DNA of 5,002 bases from Fimenecus sp052273845. Its GTDB lineage: Bacteria > Bacillota > Clostridia > Oscillospirales > Acutalibacteraceae. The stretch covers positions 1-5,002 of the forward strand of contig DAVZHM010000106.1 of NCBI GenBank assembly GCA_052273845.1, given 5' to 3'. The notes under the pieces were generated by a model. The model saw only the letters and a list, made by a program, of their open reading frames with translations. It made no database searches and was not told the origin of the DNA. This document shows positions 4,399 to 5,002 of the stretch, in pieces. The position numbers were made by a program, and so were the translations under genes. The number at the start of each line of letters is the position of its first letter. The stretch's first letter is position 1.

Positions 4399-5002
4399 AT
4401 GAAAGCGATGAAGCAAAACAAAATCTTACGCTATACGCTTTTGGCTTGCGCGGCAGTCATATTGATTTTGTCCGTTGTGCTTGCGGTTACGGCGGTCAAA
4501 AATAAAAACTTGCGTACCGATGGTAGCCATGCGAATGAGGCATATCAAAGTCTTTCCAACGAATATGACAGTATGCGTGCGGCGCAGTCAAGCGAGGCCG
4601 AGTCGTATCAAAATCAACTGAACGAACAAAGCGCGGCATTTTCAAGCGAAAAAGACGCCCTCAATCAAACGATTGCAGACTTAAATAAGCAAATCTCCAT
4701 AAAGCGTGCGTCCGAAGCGGCGGCGACCGCAACCGTGACCCCGTTGCCTGCACCCGCGCCTGCGCCCGATGTGCCCGGTGGGGCGGATTTATCGGCAAAA
4801 ACGGTTTATTTGACCTTTGATGACGGCCCGTCGCCCAGAACGCCGGAGGTTCTGCAAATTTTGGCAGACAACGGCGTGAAGGCGACTTTTTTTGTGAAAA
4901 ACGGTGGAAAGTACAACCATTATATGAAAGACATTGTCGCGGGTGGGCATACCCCGCACCGGCGACGACGGCACCGTGTACTACTACCGGAACGTCCGCA
5001 CC
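4399..5002 (+). CDS. Membrane-anchored coiled-coil polysaccharide deacetylase (NodB/CE4), 3' end missing
   Basis: The ATG has GAGGGG at 4387-4392, 6 bases upstream, and the frame stays open for 201 codons to the right edge. Residues ~12-33 form one hydrophobic segment after a basic start (KAMKQNK), giving an uncleaved anchor or signal. Residues ~45-100 are a charged, Gln/Ser/Glu-rich probable coiled coil. Residues ~111-128 are a Pro/Ala linker (PLPAPAPAPD). A NodB domain then starts at about 134: KTVYLTFDDGPS contains D141 and D142, followed by KATFFV (161-166). CE4 enzymes remove acetyl groups from peptidoglycan GlcNAc/MurNAc or related glycans outside the membrane. The second metal motif (HTxxH after GGHT) should follow at once, but from about residue 185 the chain becomes PHRRRRHRVLLPERPH, which does not fit the family. 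This is probably an artefact of the sequence end, so the true C-terminus is unknown. Confidence 0.85.
   Translation, partial: MKAMKQNKILRYTLLACAAVILILSVVLAVTAVKNKNLRTDGSHANEAYQSLSNEYDSMRAAQSSEAESYQNQLNEQSAAFSSEKDALNQTIADLNKQISIKRASEAAATATVTPLPAPAPAPDVPGGADLSAKTVYLTFDDGPSPRTPEVLQILADNGVKATFFVKNGGKYNHYMKDIVAGGHTPHRRRRHRVLLPERPH
4951..5002. other. Anomalous GC-rich tail, possible chimeric contig end
   Basis: By count, 36 of the last 52 bases are G or C (69%), against 23 of the 50 before them (46%). In frame they end NodB homology at GGHT. The +1 frame gives TGDDGTVYYYRNVRT and the remaining frame a Thr/Ala-rich string; none restores the expected HTxxH motif. A single indel therefore does not explain it, and a join to unrelated sequence does. 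Confidence 0.55.

Overview
The window looks like chromosomal DNA from an endospore-forming Firmicute of the Clostridia type. The reasons are a SpoIVFA/SpoIVFB-like pair, a clostridial-style radical SAM + DUF2344 pair, strong AGGAGG-type ribosome binding sites, SigA-like promoters and moderate GC content. All six genes read rightward on the + strand. I see no tRNA, rRNA, CRISPR array, insertion sequence or phage gene.

Region 1 (1-1131): the 3' part of an M23/LytM-domain protein (probable spoIVFA, cut by the left edge) overlaps by 26 bases an intramembrane M50 site-2 protease (probable spoIVFB). In Bacillus subtilis these proteins form the forespore-engulfment checkpoint that releases pro-sigma-K.

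Region 2 (1132-3692): a promoter in a 61-base gap drives a two-gene unit. It encodes a 613-residue B12-binding-like radical SAM protein and a 222-residue DUF2344 partner, overlapping by 11 bases. The pair is widely conserved, and I know of no established function. In many Clostridia it sits between spoIVF genes and rng-rplU-rpmA; here that order breaks off after the DUF2344 gene.

Region 3 (3693-4278): rplS (ribosomal protein L19) is a stand-alone unit with its own extended -10 promoter, a leader of about 113 nt with two hairpins and a Shine-Dalgarno-masking helix, and a strong intrinsic terminator. It lacks its usual rpsP-rimM-trmD neighbours.

Region 4 (4279-5002): a near-perfect 26-bp palindrome abuts the promoter of a membrane-anchored coiled-coil polysaccharide deacetylase. 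That gene is cut by the right edge, and its last ~50 bases look foreign to it (GC-rich, conserved motif lost), which suggests a chimeric contig end.

I do not see a clearly new biological system. The points most worth following are the L19 leader, the palindromic operator candidate, the uncharacterised radical SAM/DUF2344 pair in a rearranged locus, and the suspicious right end.
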